A DNA stretch of 64,000 bases, taken from positions 1-64,000 of the forward strand of contig LFKV01000025.1 in assembly GCA_001189345.1 (NCBI GenBank), written 5' to 3'. Origin of the DNA: Candidatus Paraburkholderia kirkii (GTDB taxonomy: Bacteria > Pseudomonadota > Gammaproteobacteria > Burkholderiales > Burkholderiaceae). Both the position numbers and the translations under genes were made by a program. Below the pieces are notes generated by a model, which did no database searches, was not told the DNA's origin, and was given only the letters and a program-made list of their open reading frames with translations. Within the stretch, counting starts at the first letter, position 1, and each line of letters begins with the position of its first letter. Positions 1-8,517 of the stretch are shown here, in pieces.

Positions 1-106
1 AGCAGCGTAAGCGCTCGATCTGTACCGTTGTCTCGCTCTAGGTAGAAGATGCAATCATCAGCCGCAACGGACGCGATTGACCGACAGTGTCCACGAACTG
101 CGGAGA

Positions 107-513
107 ATGGACACAGTGTCTCAGACAGTCGAATTGCCGGCCAAGCGCCAGAACCGGCGGCATCCGTTGGAATGGAAACGAACGGTCGTCGAGCAGACAT
201 TTGAACCAGGAGCCTCGGTCGCTCGGGTCGCCCGCGACAATAACGTCAATGCCAACCAGGTATGGGCGTGGCGCAAACTGTACGCGCAGGGCCTGCTGGT
301 CGAAGATGCTCAGACGCAGGCCATGTTGCCTGTTGTTGTCGATGTTCAGCCCGATCGGGCAACTGACCATCTGCCGGATTCGACGAAGTTGTGCAGGCCG
401 CTCCAGTTACTACGAGCGGCAGGATTGAGCTTCAGCACGGCAATACTTCCGTCCGGATAGAAGGCACGCCCGACGCGACGATCTTGCGCCTGGTACTCGA
501 GCGGCTTCTCTGA
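107..513 (+). pseudogene. tnpA: IS66 TnpA (OrfA) accessory protein, frameshifted
   Basis: The first ~100 residues match the IS66 TnpA helix-turn-helix type, with an EWK-VVEQ-EPGASVARVARDNNVNANQVWAW stretch typed by its spacing. The ATG at 107 is preferred over a TTG at 77. The expected C-terminus (IELQHGNTSVRIEG, ending LERLL) is present but in another frame, from about 424 to the stop at 511-513. A frameshift therefore lies between about 380 and 424. The stop overlaps the tnpB start (TGATG), the usual translational coupling in IS66 elements. Confidence 0.75.
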
Positions 514-860
514 TGATCGGCCTGCCTGCAAATACGCGGATCTGGATCGCCGCAGGCGTCACTGACATGTGATCCGGCTTTAATGCGCTTGCAGCGAAGG
601 TGCAGACAGTGCTTGAGAAGGATCCGTACGGTGGCCAGGTTTTTATCTTCAGAGGGCGCCGTGGTGACCTTATGAAGGCGTTGTACTGGAGCGATGGCGG
701 CCTATGTCTGTTTGCAAAGCGCCTTGAGAAAGGACGTTTTGCATGGCCACGTGCTGACACTGGTGTTGTGGCGCTGACAACGGCTCAACTGGCGCTGCTT
801 CTCGAAGGGTTTGACTGGCGCGAACCGATCGAGGCAGCACGCCCGCGCAGCGCTTTGTAA
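513..860 (+). pseudogene. tnpB: IS66 TnpB (Orf2), nonsense mutation at codon 20
   Basis: The frame starts at the ATG that overlaps the tnpA stop. It reads as a normal IS66 Orf2 (MIGLPANTRIWIAAGVTDM, then stop, then SGFNALAAKVQ, FRGRRGDLMKALYW, CLFAKRLEKGRF). The stop at 570-572 is TGA where the family has Arg (CGA), so one C-to-T change explains it. The rest of the 115-codon frame is open. TnpB is required for IS66 transposition in known elements, so this change alone probably disables the element. Confidence 0.8.
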
Positions 861-911
861 ACGTCAGTTACCTGATGATCCGCGTGCAGCAGACAGTCGT
901 AAACTGCTGCC

Positions 912-2216
912 ATGGATCTGACCGGTAGCGACCTGCCCGACGACATCGATGATCTGAAGCTGAGGATCGCGAAGTTGCGTCGCATGCAGTTCGGTCGCAA
1001 TCATCTGGAACGCGAAGAGCGCATGCACCGTCCGGCCGAAGAACGTTGCCCCGGCTGCGGTGGCACGCTCAAGCCACTGGGCGAAGACATATCCGAGCAG
1101 CTCGAATCCAAACTCGCCTGTTCGTGCTGTGACTGCATCGTGCAGGCTGCCGCGCCGAGTCGTCCAATTGACCGGGGCCTTCCTGGGCCTGCATTGCTCG
1201 CACATATCGCGACATCGAAGTTTGCCTATCACATCCCGCTCTATCGGCAATCTGTCATGTACGCGCGCGATGGCGTCGAGATTGAGTCGGGCACCATGTG
1301 CCACTGGCTGGGCAGCCAGACATGGCTGCTCGATCCGCTGGTGGACGCAGTGCGCCGCTATGCGCTCGGTGGCACCAAGGTTCACGCCGACGACACGCCG
1401 TTGCCAGTGCTCGCGCCGGGCAATGGCAAGACGAAGACGGGGCGGCTCTGGGTATATGTGCGCGATGATTGGCCCAGTGGTTCGACTGAGGCTCCAGCAG
1501 TCTGGTTCGCTGATACACCGGATCGTCGCGGCGAACATCCGCAGCGACACCTTGCCAGCTTCAAGGGCGTACTGCAGGCTGACGCGTTTGCCGGCTACGC
1601 GGAACTCTACGCCGGTGGTCAGATCCGGGAAGCTGCGTGCCTGGCACATGCACGTCGAAAGCTGCACGATCTGCACGCTGTGCGACCGTCGTCGATTACC
1701 AACGAAGCACTCGAGCGCTTTGGCGCGCTCTATGGCATAGAGGAACACATTCACGGCAAGCCTCCGGGGGAACGGCTGCGAGTTCGCCAGACGCAGGCGG
1801 TGCCGCTGCTTGAGGATATGAAGCGGTGGTTCGAAGCGACGATTCTCACACTCTCCGCGAAATCGGACACCACCAAGGCGATCCAGTACTCGTTGAATCG
1901 CTGGCCTGCGCTTGTCTACTACTGCGGTGATGGTCAGGCGGAGATCGACAATCTGATCGCCGAGCGGGCGCTACGCGGCGTCGCAATTGGAAGGCGGAAT
2001 TATCTGTTTGCCGGCGCAGACACAGGCGGCGAACGTGCAGCCGCGATGTACAGCCTGATCGGCTCAGCACGCCTGAATGGTATCGATCCCGAAGCCTATC
2101 TGCACTACGTCATCGAGCGCGTTGCCGATTACCCGATAAACCGCATCGACGACCTGTTACCCTGGAACGTCGCTCCTGTGTTGCCCGCCTCCGCGCACAT
2201 CGATTCCATTCGCTAG
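912..2216 (+). pseudogene. tnpC: IS66 DDE transposase TnpC, internally deleted
   Basis: An open frame of 434 codons, against about 510-530 for full-length IS66 transposases. The N-terminal leucine-rich region jumps from RRMQFGRNHLE straight to the zinc-finger part (CPGCGGTL), and the stretch after EQLE is also short (SKLACSCCDC). In-frame deletions have therefore removed parts of the DNA-binding region. The catalytic core is recognisable: HADDTPLPV (first Asp), QADAFAGY (second Asp) and AERALRGVAIGRRNYLFAG (Glu). The C-terminal domain ending DDLLPWN is complete. It could still make a protein, but the deletions and the damaged tnpA and tnpB argue for a dead element. Confidence 0.75.
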
Positions 2217-2271
2217 CAGCGCCGCCTTCAAAGGTCAATGTCGACCCTCGATGGTACTGATCGAGCGCTTA

Positions 2272-3205
2272 GAGACGGTTTCATAAAGGCTGTTGAGATT
2301 GCCGAAGAGTGTTCCAGCAGATCAAGCAACAACCGAGTTTGAGGAACGCTTCATGAATGTCCGCACGACGTTCGAAGCGAGTACGTAGACGGCGGAAGTT
2401 ATGCAACCAGGCATGTGTACGTTCGACGACCCAACGGACTTTCCCAAGGCCGCTACCGTGCGGGTGACCGCGCCGCGCGATGCTGGTGGGAATGTTGCGC
2501 GCGTGAAGGAGGCACCGGTACTTGTCATGATCGTAACCGCGGTCGGCATAAACACAGCCAGGGCGACTCAGCGGCCGGCCGCGCACGCCGCCAATCGGTA
2601 CGATGGCCTCGATCAACGGGATCAGTTGGGTGACGTCGTGACGATTGGCGCCGGTCAGGATTGCCGCGATCGGCGTACCGTTGGCGTCGGTGGTGACGTG
2701 GTGCTTGGAACCGGGTCGTGCTCGGTCGGTGGGGTTCGGGCCAGTTTTTCGCCCGCCCCAACCGCACGAATCGACGATGAGTCGACGACGACGCGGGAGA
2801 AGTCGATCTTCCCGGCCGCTCGTAGTTTCGCCAGCAGCAGTGCGTGCAGTCGATCCCACACGCCGGCTTGCTGCCAATCGCGCAGCCTGCGCCAGCAACT
2901 GACGCCAGAGCCACATCCCATCTCCGCTGGCAGATCTCGCCACCGGATGCCGGTCTTCAGCACGAACAAGATGCCGGTCAGCGCAGCCCGATCCGGTACC
3001 GGCTTGCGGCCCGGATACTTGAAGCGGCGCGGCTTCGCTGGTGGTAGCAGTGGCTCGATCAGTGCCCACAGTTCGTCGTCGATGATTGGTTTGCCCATCT
3101 CCTCGATCCTGTTGTCACAACGATCGAGGTTAACAGGTTGCGTTACGGGTTAACAGCCCCTAAGACGGGTTAACAGCCCCTAAGAGATCTTTTTGAAACC
3201 AATTC
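2272..3205 (-). mobile_element. IS5-like (IS427-type) element, copy 1
   Basis: This copy is 934 bp, the same length as the copy at 5379-6312, which lies in the opposite orientation and encodes an identical transposase. Imperfect terminal repeats are visible: GAGACGGTTTCATAAAG at the transposase 3' side and GAATTGGTTTCAAAAAG at the 5' side. Flanks end in TTA and begin with TAA, which fits a TA-centred target. It sits exactly against the IS66 right end. The motif GGGGCTGTTAACCCGTCTTA is tandemly repeated just inside the 5' end. Confidence 0.85.
2281..3098 (-). CDS. IS5-family transposase, two frames joined by a -1 frameshift
   Basis: The first frame (3098 down to about 2750) begins MGKPIIDDELWALIEPLLPP and carries the N-terminal domain up to VVVDSSSIRAVGAGEK. 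The second frame supplies TGPNPTDRARPGSKHH, ADRGYD and the C-terminal ERTHAWLHNFRRL motif with the catalytic Glu. Joining the frames at GGC-GAA-AAA-CTG by one base back gives the continuous family sequence GEKTGPNPT. This is the A-tract slip site expected for programmed -1 frameshifting in this IS group. Both copies have the same site, so it is probably functional and not damage. ATG is preceded by a GGAG ribosome site. Confidence 0.85.
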
Positions 3206-3373
3206 TAAGAACGCAGGATTTCACGAAAACAAAAACCAAACAGAAAAAACACCGACTCCCAACCCAAATAATAAAAAAACACAAGAACCACAAGCCCCGT
3301 AAAGTGACCATATCGGATCAAACGGTAAATCGCACGCCCGCAAGGGCAAAAACCAATGCGTAAGGAGACTCCC

Positions 3374-4852
3374 ATGCAGCTAGGTCATCTGGTCCTGTTC
3401 AAATCACTTTGCTATGTCGATGGCCGCTGGGTCCACAGCGACAGCGCCGCATCGATCGCAGTAACCAATCCCGCAGATCAGAACGTCATCGGTCACGTGC
3501 CGATGCTCGACCACGCGCAGATCGTGAACGCCGTCGACGCCGCCGATCGCGTGTTCCAGTCGTGGCGCTGGGTGCCGCAGCAAAAGCGCAGCGCGCTGCT
3601 GCTGCGCTGGCACGAACTGATCATGCGCCATCAGGCAGACCTCGCGGGCATCCTGTCGCTCGAACAAGGCAAGCCGCTCGCCGAATCCAAAGGCGAAATC
3701 GCCTATGCCGCAAGCTTCGTCGAATGGTTCGCCAACGAAGCCAGGCGCCTCGCGGGACGCACCATCCCTACGCATATCGACGGCGCGCATCTCGGCACCA
3801 TGATGGAGCCCGTCGGCGTCGCCGCGCTCATCACGCTGTGGAACTTTCCCGTCGCGATGATCACGCGCAAGGCCGCTGCGGCAATGGCGGCAGGCTGCAC
3901 GGTCGTCGTGAAGCCCGCGCACGAAACGCCGTTCTCGGCGATCGCGCTCGCGCAGCTCGCCGAGGAAGCAGGCTTTCCGCCGGGTGTATTCAACGTCGTC
4001 ATCGGCGAGCCGCGGATGGCAATGGAAACGCTCGTCGGCGATACGCGCGTGCGCGCCGTCAGCTTCACCGGCTCGACGCGCGTCGGCGGCCTCGTTGCGA
4101 AGGCCGCCGCGCAATCGGGCATCAAGAAGCTCGCACTCGAGCTCGGCGGCAATGCACCCTTCATCGTGACCGAAGACGCGGACCTGGAACAGGCCGTGCG
4201 TGTCGCGGTGGGCGCCAAGTTTCAGACCTCGGGGCAGGATTGCTGCGCCGCGAACCGCATTCTCGTCGCGCGCCCGCTTTACGAACAGTTCGTCGAACGC
4301 TACACCGAAACGGTCAAGGCGCTGAAGGTCGGGACCGCATTCGAAGCGAACGTGGATGTCGGCCCGCTCATGCATCAAGCTGCATTCGAGGCGACCGTCG
4401 CTCGCGTGGAGGATGCGAAGGCGCAGGGCGCGCGCATCACCGCGGGCGGCAATCCGCATGCGCTCGGCGGCTGGTTCTTTGAATCGACCGTCGTCGCCGA
4501 TGCCAAACCAGGCATGCGCATCTACGACGAAGAGAACTTCGCGCCGATCTCCGCGATTTCCCCGTTCGATACGCTCGACGAAGCCGTCACGCGCGCCAAC
4601 GATACGGAATACGGTCTCGCCGCCTATGTCTACGCGACGTGCGTCGACACGATCTTTCAGCTCGTACGGCGCCTGGACTTCGCGATGGTCTCGGTCAACG
4701 GCGTGAAATTCACCGGCGCGCCGATTCCCTTCGGCGGCGTGAAGGCGTCGGGCCTCGGCCGCGAAGGCGGCGCGGAAGGCTTCGAGCCCTTCGTCGAAAC
4801 GAAATACTTTTGCCTCGGCAATCTCGGCCTGCCGCTTTCGAGCGCGGCCTGA
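3374..4852 (+). CDS. NAD(P)-dependent aldehyde dehydrogenase (succinate-semialdehyde dehydrogenase-like)
   Basis: A full-length 492-residue aldehyde dehydrogenase. Visible family motifs are the N-terminal LCYVDGRWV start, TLWNFPVAM and VKPAHETPFSA in the cofactor fold, FTGSTRVG, the catalytic-base region LELGGNAPFIV, and the nucleophile region SGQDCCAANR. The ATG at 3374 is chosen over the upstream ATG at 3356 because AAGGAG at 3362-3367 sits at the right distance. The next gene is a broken class III aminotransferase. That pairing is typical of GABA, putrescine or beta-alanine degradation, in which the aldehyde from transamination is oxidised here. The substrate cannot be read from sequence. 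About 170 bp of unusually AT-rich DNA upstream probably holds the promoter. The gene is intact between two inverted IS5-like copies. Confidence 0.85.
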   Translation: MQLGHLVLFKSLCYVDGRWVHSDSAASIAVTNPADQNVIGHVPMLDHAQIVNAVDAADRVFQSWRWVPQQKRSALLLRWHELIMRHQADLAGILSLEQGKPLAESKGEIAYAASFVEWFANEARRLAGRTIPTHIDGAHLGTMMEPVGVAALITLWNFPVAMITRKAAAAMAAGCTVVVKPAHETPFSAIALAQLAEEAGFPPGVFNVVIGEPRMAMETLVGDTRVRAVSFTGSTRVGGLVAKAAAQSGIKKLALELGGNAPFIVTEDADLEQAVRVAVGAKFQTSGQDCCAANRILVARPLYEQFVERYTETVKALKVGTAFEANVDVGPLMHQAAFEATVARVEDAKAQGARITAGGNPHALGGWFFESTVVADAKPGMRIYDEENFAPISAISPFDTLDEAVTRANDTEYGLAAYVYATCVDTIFQLVRRLDFAMVSVNGVKFTGAPIPFGGVKASGLGREGGAEGFEPFVETKYFCLGNLGLPLSSAA

Positions 4853-5378
4853 ACCAACTCATCTCGAAGACACGCACTACCGATCAAGGAGAAGCACATA
4901 ACCCAGCAGAAGCAATCGCTCGAACAACTGTTCGCCGAAGACCGCGCGCATTTCATGCATCCGTCCACGCACGCGCACGATCACGCGAGCGGCGCGCTGC
5001 CCGGCAAGATCGTCACCGGCACGAAGGGCATCCGCATTCAGGATCATCAGGGCAAGAGCTATATCGACGCGTTCGCGGGCCTGTACTGCGTGAACATCGG
5101 CTATGGCCCCACCGAGGTCGCCGAGGCGATCTACGAGCAGGCAAAGAAGCTCGCGTATTACCTACCACACGTATGTCGGGCACGTGACGGATACGATCAT
5201 CGAACTGTCGTCGCGCATACACGATCGCCGCGTTCATCGCCGAGCCGGTGATGGGCACGGGCGGCATCATCGCGCCGCCGCAAGGCTACTGGGAGGCGAT
5301 TCAGGACGTGCTCCGCAAGCACGACATCCTGCTGATCTCCGACGAACTCGTGTGCGGTTTCGGCCATCTCGCTACTAA

Positions 5379-6312
5379 GAAGTAGTTTCAAAAAGATCTC
5401 TTAGGGGCTGTTAACCCGTCTTAGGGGCTGTTAACCCGTAACGCAACCTGTTAACCTCGATCGTTGTGACAACAGGATCGAGGAGATGGGCAAACCAATC
5501 ATCGACGACGAACTGTGGGCACTGATCGAGCCACTGCTACCACCAGCGAAGCCGCGCCGCTTCAAGTATCCGGGCCGCAAGCCGGTACCGGATCGGGCTG
5601 CGCTGACCGGCATCTTGTTCGTGCTGAAGACCGGCATCCGGTGGCGAGATCTGCCAGCGGAGATGGGATGTGGCTCTGGCGTCAGTTGCTGGCGCAGGCT
5701 GCGCGATTGGCAGCAAGCCGGCGTGTGGGATCGACTGCACGCACTGCTGCTGGCGAAACTACGAGCGGCCGGGAAGATCGACTTCTCCCGCGTCGTCGTC
5801 GACTCATCGTCGATTCGTGCGGTTGGGGCGGGCGAAAAACTGGCCCGAACCCCACCGACCGAGCACGACCCGGTTCCAAGCACCACGTCACCACCGACGC
5901 CAACGGTACGCCGATCGCGGCAATCCTGACCGGCGCCAATCGTCACGACGTCACCCAACTGATCCCGTTGATCGAGGCCATCGTACCGATTGGCGGCGTG
6001 CGCGGCCGGCCGCTGAGTCGCCCTGGCTGTGTTTATGCCGACCGCGGTTACGATCATGACAAGTACCGGTGCCTCCTTCACGCGCGCAACATTCCCACCA
6101 GCATCGCGCGGCGCGGTCACCCGCACGGTAGCGGCCTTGGGAAAGTCCGTTGGGTCGTCGAACGTACACATGCCTGGTTGCATAACTTCCGCCGTCTACG
6201 TACTCGCTTCGAACGTCGTGCGGACATTCATGAAGCGTTCCTCAAACTCGGTTGTTGCTTGATCTGCTGGAACACTCTTCGGCAATCTCAACAGCCTTTA
6301 TGAAACCGTCTC
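5379..6312 (+). mobile_element. IS5-like (IS427-type) element, copy 2
   Basis: This copy is 934 bp, starting GAAGTAGTTTCAAAAAG and ending with the reverse of GAGACGGTTTCATAAAG. TAA is present on both sides, so a 3-bp (TA-centred) target duplication is visible. It is inserted in the aminotransferase gene between the codons for GHLAT and MGAQH. It is inverted relative to copy 1 at 2272-3205; the two differ at the terminal bases 4-6 of the 5' end. Together they bracket the aldehyde dehydrogenase segment like an inverted-repeat composite element. Confidence 0.87.
5486..6303 (+). CDS. IS5-family transposase, copy 2, with -1 frameshift
   Basis: This copy is identical in translation to the one at 2281-3098: frame one from 5486, shift at the GAAAAAC tract near 5836, frame two to 6303. 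DDE motif regions (VVVDSSS, YADRGYD, VVERTHAW) are complete. Perfect identity with copy 1 in both frames suggests recent duplication or continuing activity. Confidence 0.85.
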
Positions 6313-6932
6313 TAAGATGGGCGCGCAGCACTCGGAATCAAGCCGGACCTCATCACGGTCGCCAAGGGCCTGACGAGCGCATATGCGCCGCTGTTGGGCG
6401 TGATCGTCGGCGAGAGGTGTGGACGTGATCGACAAGGGCTCGCAGGAATACGGCGCGATGGGGCACGACTGGACCTATTCCGGATATCCGATCTGCGCGG
6501 CCGCGGCGCTCGCGAACCTGGACATCCTCGAGCGCGAGAACCTCACGCAGAACGCGGCCGACGTCGGCGCGTACTTCCAGCAGCAACTGCACGCCGCATT
6601 CGATGCGCATCCGCTCGTCGGCGAATTGCGCGGCGCGGGCATGCTGGCGGTGCTCGAGTTCATGGCCGACAAGGAAGACCGCAAGCCGTTCGATGCGGCG
6701 CTGAAGGTCAGGCCGAAGGTGTCGGCAGCGGCGCTCGAGCGCGGCGTGATCGCGCGTGCGATGCCGCATGGCGACATCCTCGGCTTCGCGCCGCCGCTCG
6801 TGACGACGCGCGCCGAAGTCGACGAGATCGTCGGCATCGTGAAGCAGGCGGTGGATGCGGTCGCCAACGAGGTGATCGGCTCGGCGCTCGCGGCGCAGGC
6901 GATCTGACGTTCTCGCAGCAGTAGCAGCAAGG

Positions 6933-6956
6933 GCCCGCAGAAATGCGGGCTTTTTT
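6933..6956 (+). terminator. Rho-independent terminator of the aminotransferase operon
   Basis: GCCCGCA, loop GAAA, TGCGGGC, then seven T. It lies 25 bp after the aminotransferase stop and closes the aldehyde dehydrogenase-aminotransferase unit. Confidence 0.85.
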
Positions 6957-7024
6957 ATGTCCTCGAGGAAGTGGAATGCGCGTTGCTCGAAGATCTCCAA
7001 CGTGCGGCCGAAAGGAGAGTCACG

Positions 7025-7306
7025 ATGAGCAACGACGAACGGGAAACGAACAGCACTGGCAAGTCCCTGGACGATGCTGGCAGCGGCGCAAGCGGCGGCA
7101 ATCCGCAGCAGGGCGTGCGCAGGTCGAATGCCGCGGAAATCGAGCCGGAAAACCGGCGTCTGGATCAGCACCCGTATCAGACGGCGGAAGTGCCCTACGG
7201 CTCGGGCAACGAGCCCGAGATTGCAGGCAAAGGCGGCCTGGGCCCGCAGGACGCGGATGCGCCCGACTCCGCGAACAAACATACCGAGCCGCTGAAGCGC
7301 AACTGA
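7025..7306 (+). CDS. Small polar, probably disordered protein
   Basis: 93 residues starting MSNDERETNSTGKSLDD, rich in Gly, Asn, Asp, Glu and Pro, with no hydrophobic core, signal peptide or known motif. The ATG at 7025 follows AAAGGAGAG at good spacing, which makes translation likely. Similar low-complexity small proteins are common in Burkholderia and often stress-associated, but no function can be read here. It converges with the pqqA-like gene. Confidence 0.6.
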   Translation: MSNDERETNSTGKSLDDAGSGASGGNPQQGVRRSNAAEIEPENRRLDQHPYQTAEVPYGSGNEPEIAGKGGLGPQDADAPDSANKHTEPLKRN

Positions 7307-7324
7307 CGATGCCGCTCGGTGCTC

Positions 7325-7357
7325 CAAAACAAAACGGCCACTCAGAGTGTGGTCGTT
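7325..7357 (-). terminator. Terminator downstream of the pqqA-like gene
   Basis: On the minus strand the stem AACGACCAC / GTGGCCGTT (one G-U-type pair) is followed by TTTTGTTTT. It begins 13 bp after the pqqA-like stop, so the peptide gene appears to be its own short transcription unit. Confidence 0.65.
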
Positions 7358-7370
7358 CTGCTCTTTCCGA

Positions 7371-7445
7371 TTAACGCGTCGCAATGTACATCGTGATTTC
7401 AAAGCCGAAGCGCATATCGGTGAAACTCGGGGTTTCCTACTTCAT
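7371..7445 (-). pseudogene. pqqA: Solitary pqqA-like precursor peptide gene with amber codon 3
   Basis: On the minus strand AAAGGAGG precedes ATG at 7445. The frame reads M-K-stop-ETPSFTDMRFGFEITMYIATR-stop. The C-terminal pattern FGFEITMYI has the Glu and Tyr four residues apart that are cross-linked in pyrroloquinoline quinone synthesis, and the peptide ends in Arg as PqqA does. Codon 3 is TAG where family members carry Trp (TGG), a one-base change. No pqqB, C, D or E gene lies nearby, and a terminator follows at once, so this is a stand-alone precursor gene. PqqA is the substrate from which PqqE and PqqD start PQQ synthesis. With the stop it should not be made unless the amber codon is read through. 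Confidence 0.75.
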
Positions 7446-7610
7446 AGAGCCTCCTTTGCGGTGACTAGCCAGACGGATGCCGGGCCATTGCGCGGTTCAC
7501 TTCTGTCAGGCGCCGTGCAAAGCCGCGCACCCGTATCGACGCATTTTCACTGCTAACGCGACTTCGCTGCCTGACCGATTGGAAATTGCGTCGGCGTCCA
7601 TTTAATTTAT

Positions 7611-7799
7611 TTATAGAAGACACCGGCGGTTTCTCGAATCGTCAGGCGCGTCTCCTGTTTTGTCAGGATCGTTTGCGGGGTCGCGGCCGGCCGCTTCGCC
7701 GGACCGAGGGATTACCCTGTCTGCGGTTTTTCGGTCGGTATTGCTCAGATCATTGCCGCCCGGTGCGTGAGTGCCGGTGGCACGCGAATCTTCAGCCAT
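7611..7799 (-). CDS. Small hypothetical hydrophilic protein
   Basis: 62 residues starting MAEDSRATGTHAPGG, strongly charged, with no recognised domain. The ATG at 7799 follows GAGGAAA; the open frame extends further upstream but without a better start. It lies between the pqqA-like gene and a DUF2795-like relic, all on the minus strand. The ending RNRRCLL is atypical, so the true C-terminus may have shifted. Confidence 0.45.
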   Translation of the reverse strand: MAEDSRATGTHAPGGNDLSNTDRKTADRVIPRSGEAAGRDPANDPDKTGDAPDDSRNRRCLL

Positions 7800-7898
7800 T
7801 ACAGTTTCCTCGTTCGAATGTCTCTTGGTCGGACGATCGAAAGTCAGGCGTGAAGCGCTTGAATGCCGCATCGCGGAATGTGCCGGACCGGGTGGAGG

Positions 7899-8139
7899 TC
7901 ATTCCACGCGGGTCGCTTCGCGCAGCACTGCGTCCGCGCTGTCGAAATTCTGATCGTTCATCCTGTTGAGCACGGCCATGACTTCGCCGTCTGCGCCATT
8001 GCTTCTTGCGAGCGCCAGAAGCTTGTACTTGCCCATCGGGTAGTCAGCACCCTTCACCCTTGAGTGCGCGCTGGATTTCCTCGGGTCGCGGTTCATCGGG
8101 ATGCCGGTGGTTCTGCGAGTGCGCGGGATGCTGTGCCAT
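7899..8139 (-). pseudogene. DUF2795-like small protein, frameshifted by a 7-bp duplication
   Basis: Starts MAQHPAHSQNHRHPDEPRP after an AAGGAGG site and then runs into a stop. The remaining family sequence (ADYPMGKYKLLALARSNGADGEV, NRMNDQNF) continues in another frame to 7899. Around 8048-8060 GGGTGAAGGGTG looks like a 7-bp tandem duplication; removing it restores one continuous frame of about 77 codons. The pattern of a conserved YPMGK followed by a Leu/Ala-rich helix is that of DUF2795, whose function is unknown. Confidence 0.65.
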
Positions 8140-8273
8140 TTCCGCCTCCTTCTTCGACTTGACGATAACACTGACGGATTAGCAACAGGCGTACCCGTTT
8201 CGACACGCCGGCAGCGGGATCGCTTGATGCTGAAAGTCGGCAGGATCAACCGAGCGAGGAGGCGCAGACGCAC

Positions 8274-8510
8274 ATGACCATCACAGCAGATCGCATTTCC
8301 GACACCGAAATCAAGGTCGACGACACCATCTACACTTTCGACGCCAAGGCCACCGCCGGTGCCTTCCAGCAATGCCTGAGCGCGGACTCGGCGCAGACCT
8401 GCGCGGAAAATCACCCGCCGGTTGCGACGCGCGCCGCGTTCGACGAAAGCGGCGCGCCGAAGGGCGAGCCCGGGAGCATCATTTCTCCGTCGATGGGCGG
8501 CATGCCCTGA
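8274..8510 (+). CDS. Small conserved-looking protein of unknown function
   Basis: 78 residues: MTITADRISDTEIKVDDTIY, then FDAKATAGAFQQCL and a Gly/Pro-rich tail ending SMGGMP. GAGGAGG lies upstream of the ATG at 8274. No signal peptide or membrane segment is present. It is preceded by about 130 bp without a gene and followed at once by the minus-strand GGDEF-EAL relic. Function not recognised. Confidence 0.6.
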   Translation: MTITADRISDTEIKVDDTIYTFDAKATAGAFQQCLSADSAQTCAENHPPVATRAAFDESGAPKGEPGSIISPSMGGMP

Positions 8511-8517
8511 TGCGCGG

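Larger units (their letters stand above)
7..2271 (+). mobile_element. Degenerate IS66-family insertion sequence
   Basis: The left end reads GTAAGCGCTCGATC. The right end near 2249-2271 is its inverted copy (TAAGCGCTCGATCAGTACC when reversed), so terminal inverted repeats are visible. Inside lie the three genes usual for IS66 (tnpA, tnpB, tnpC) in order and on one strand. The last base of the right repeat is missing, and an IS5-like element starts immediately after it. All three genes are damaged, so the element is probably not autonomous. No target duplication can be checked because the window begins at the left end. Confidence 0.85.
4898..6907 (+). pseudogene. Class III omega-aminotransferase, split by IS5-like copy 2 and deleted
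   Basis: The pieces read as a putrescine/beta-alanine-type PLP aminotransferase. The N-terminus is at 4898-5217 (HFMHPSTHAHDHASG, FAGLYCVNIGYGP), followed by [14 protein letters not shown] and [12 protein letters not shown] up to 5378. The C-terminal half lies at 6313-6907 (GIKPDLITVAKGLTSAYAPL, then GSQEYGAMGHDWTYSGYP to the end). Damage is extensive. The start is ATA at 4898 after a good AAGGAGA site. There are frameshifts near 5165, 6333 and 6415. About 120 codons are missing at about 5217, and a 934-bp IS is inserted in the cofactor domain. It lies directly downstream of the aldehyde dehydrogenase and ends at a clear terminator. Confidence 0.85.

Noticed and set aside
2281..3098. Frameshift in the IS5-like transposase as damage
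   Set aside because: The same A-tract shift occurs in both copies and restores the family sequence exactly, so programmed frameshifting is more likely.
3404..4459. Long minus-strand open frame opposite the aldehyde dehydrogenase
   Set aside because: It mirrors a well-supported gene in GC-rich DNA, has an Arg/Asp/Ala-rich composition without motifs, and no ribosome site.
7320..7380. Part of a longer minus-strand frame (6353-7402) as a gene
   Set aside because: It is antisense of the aminotransferase and of a small ORF; only the 24-codon pqqA-like frame has family features.
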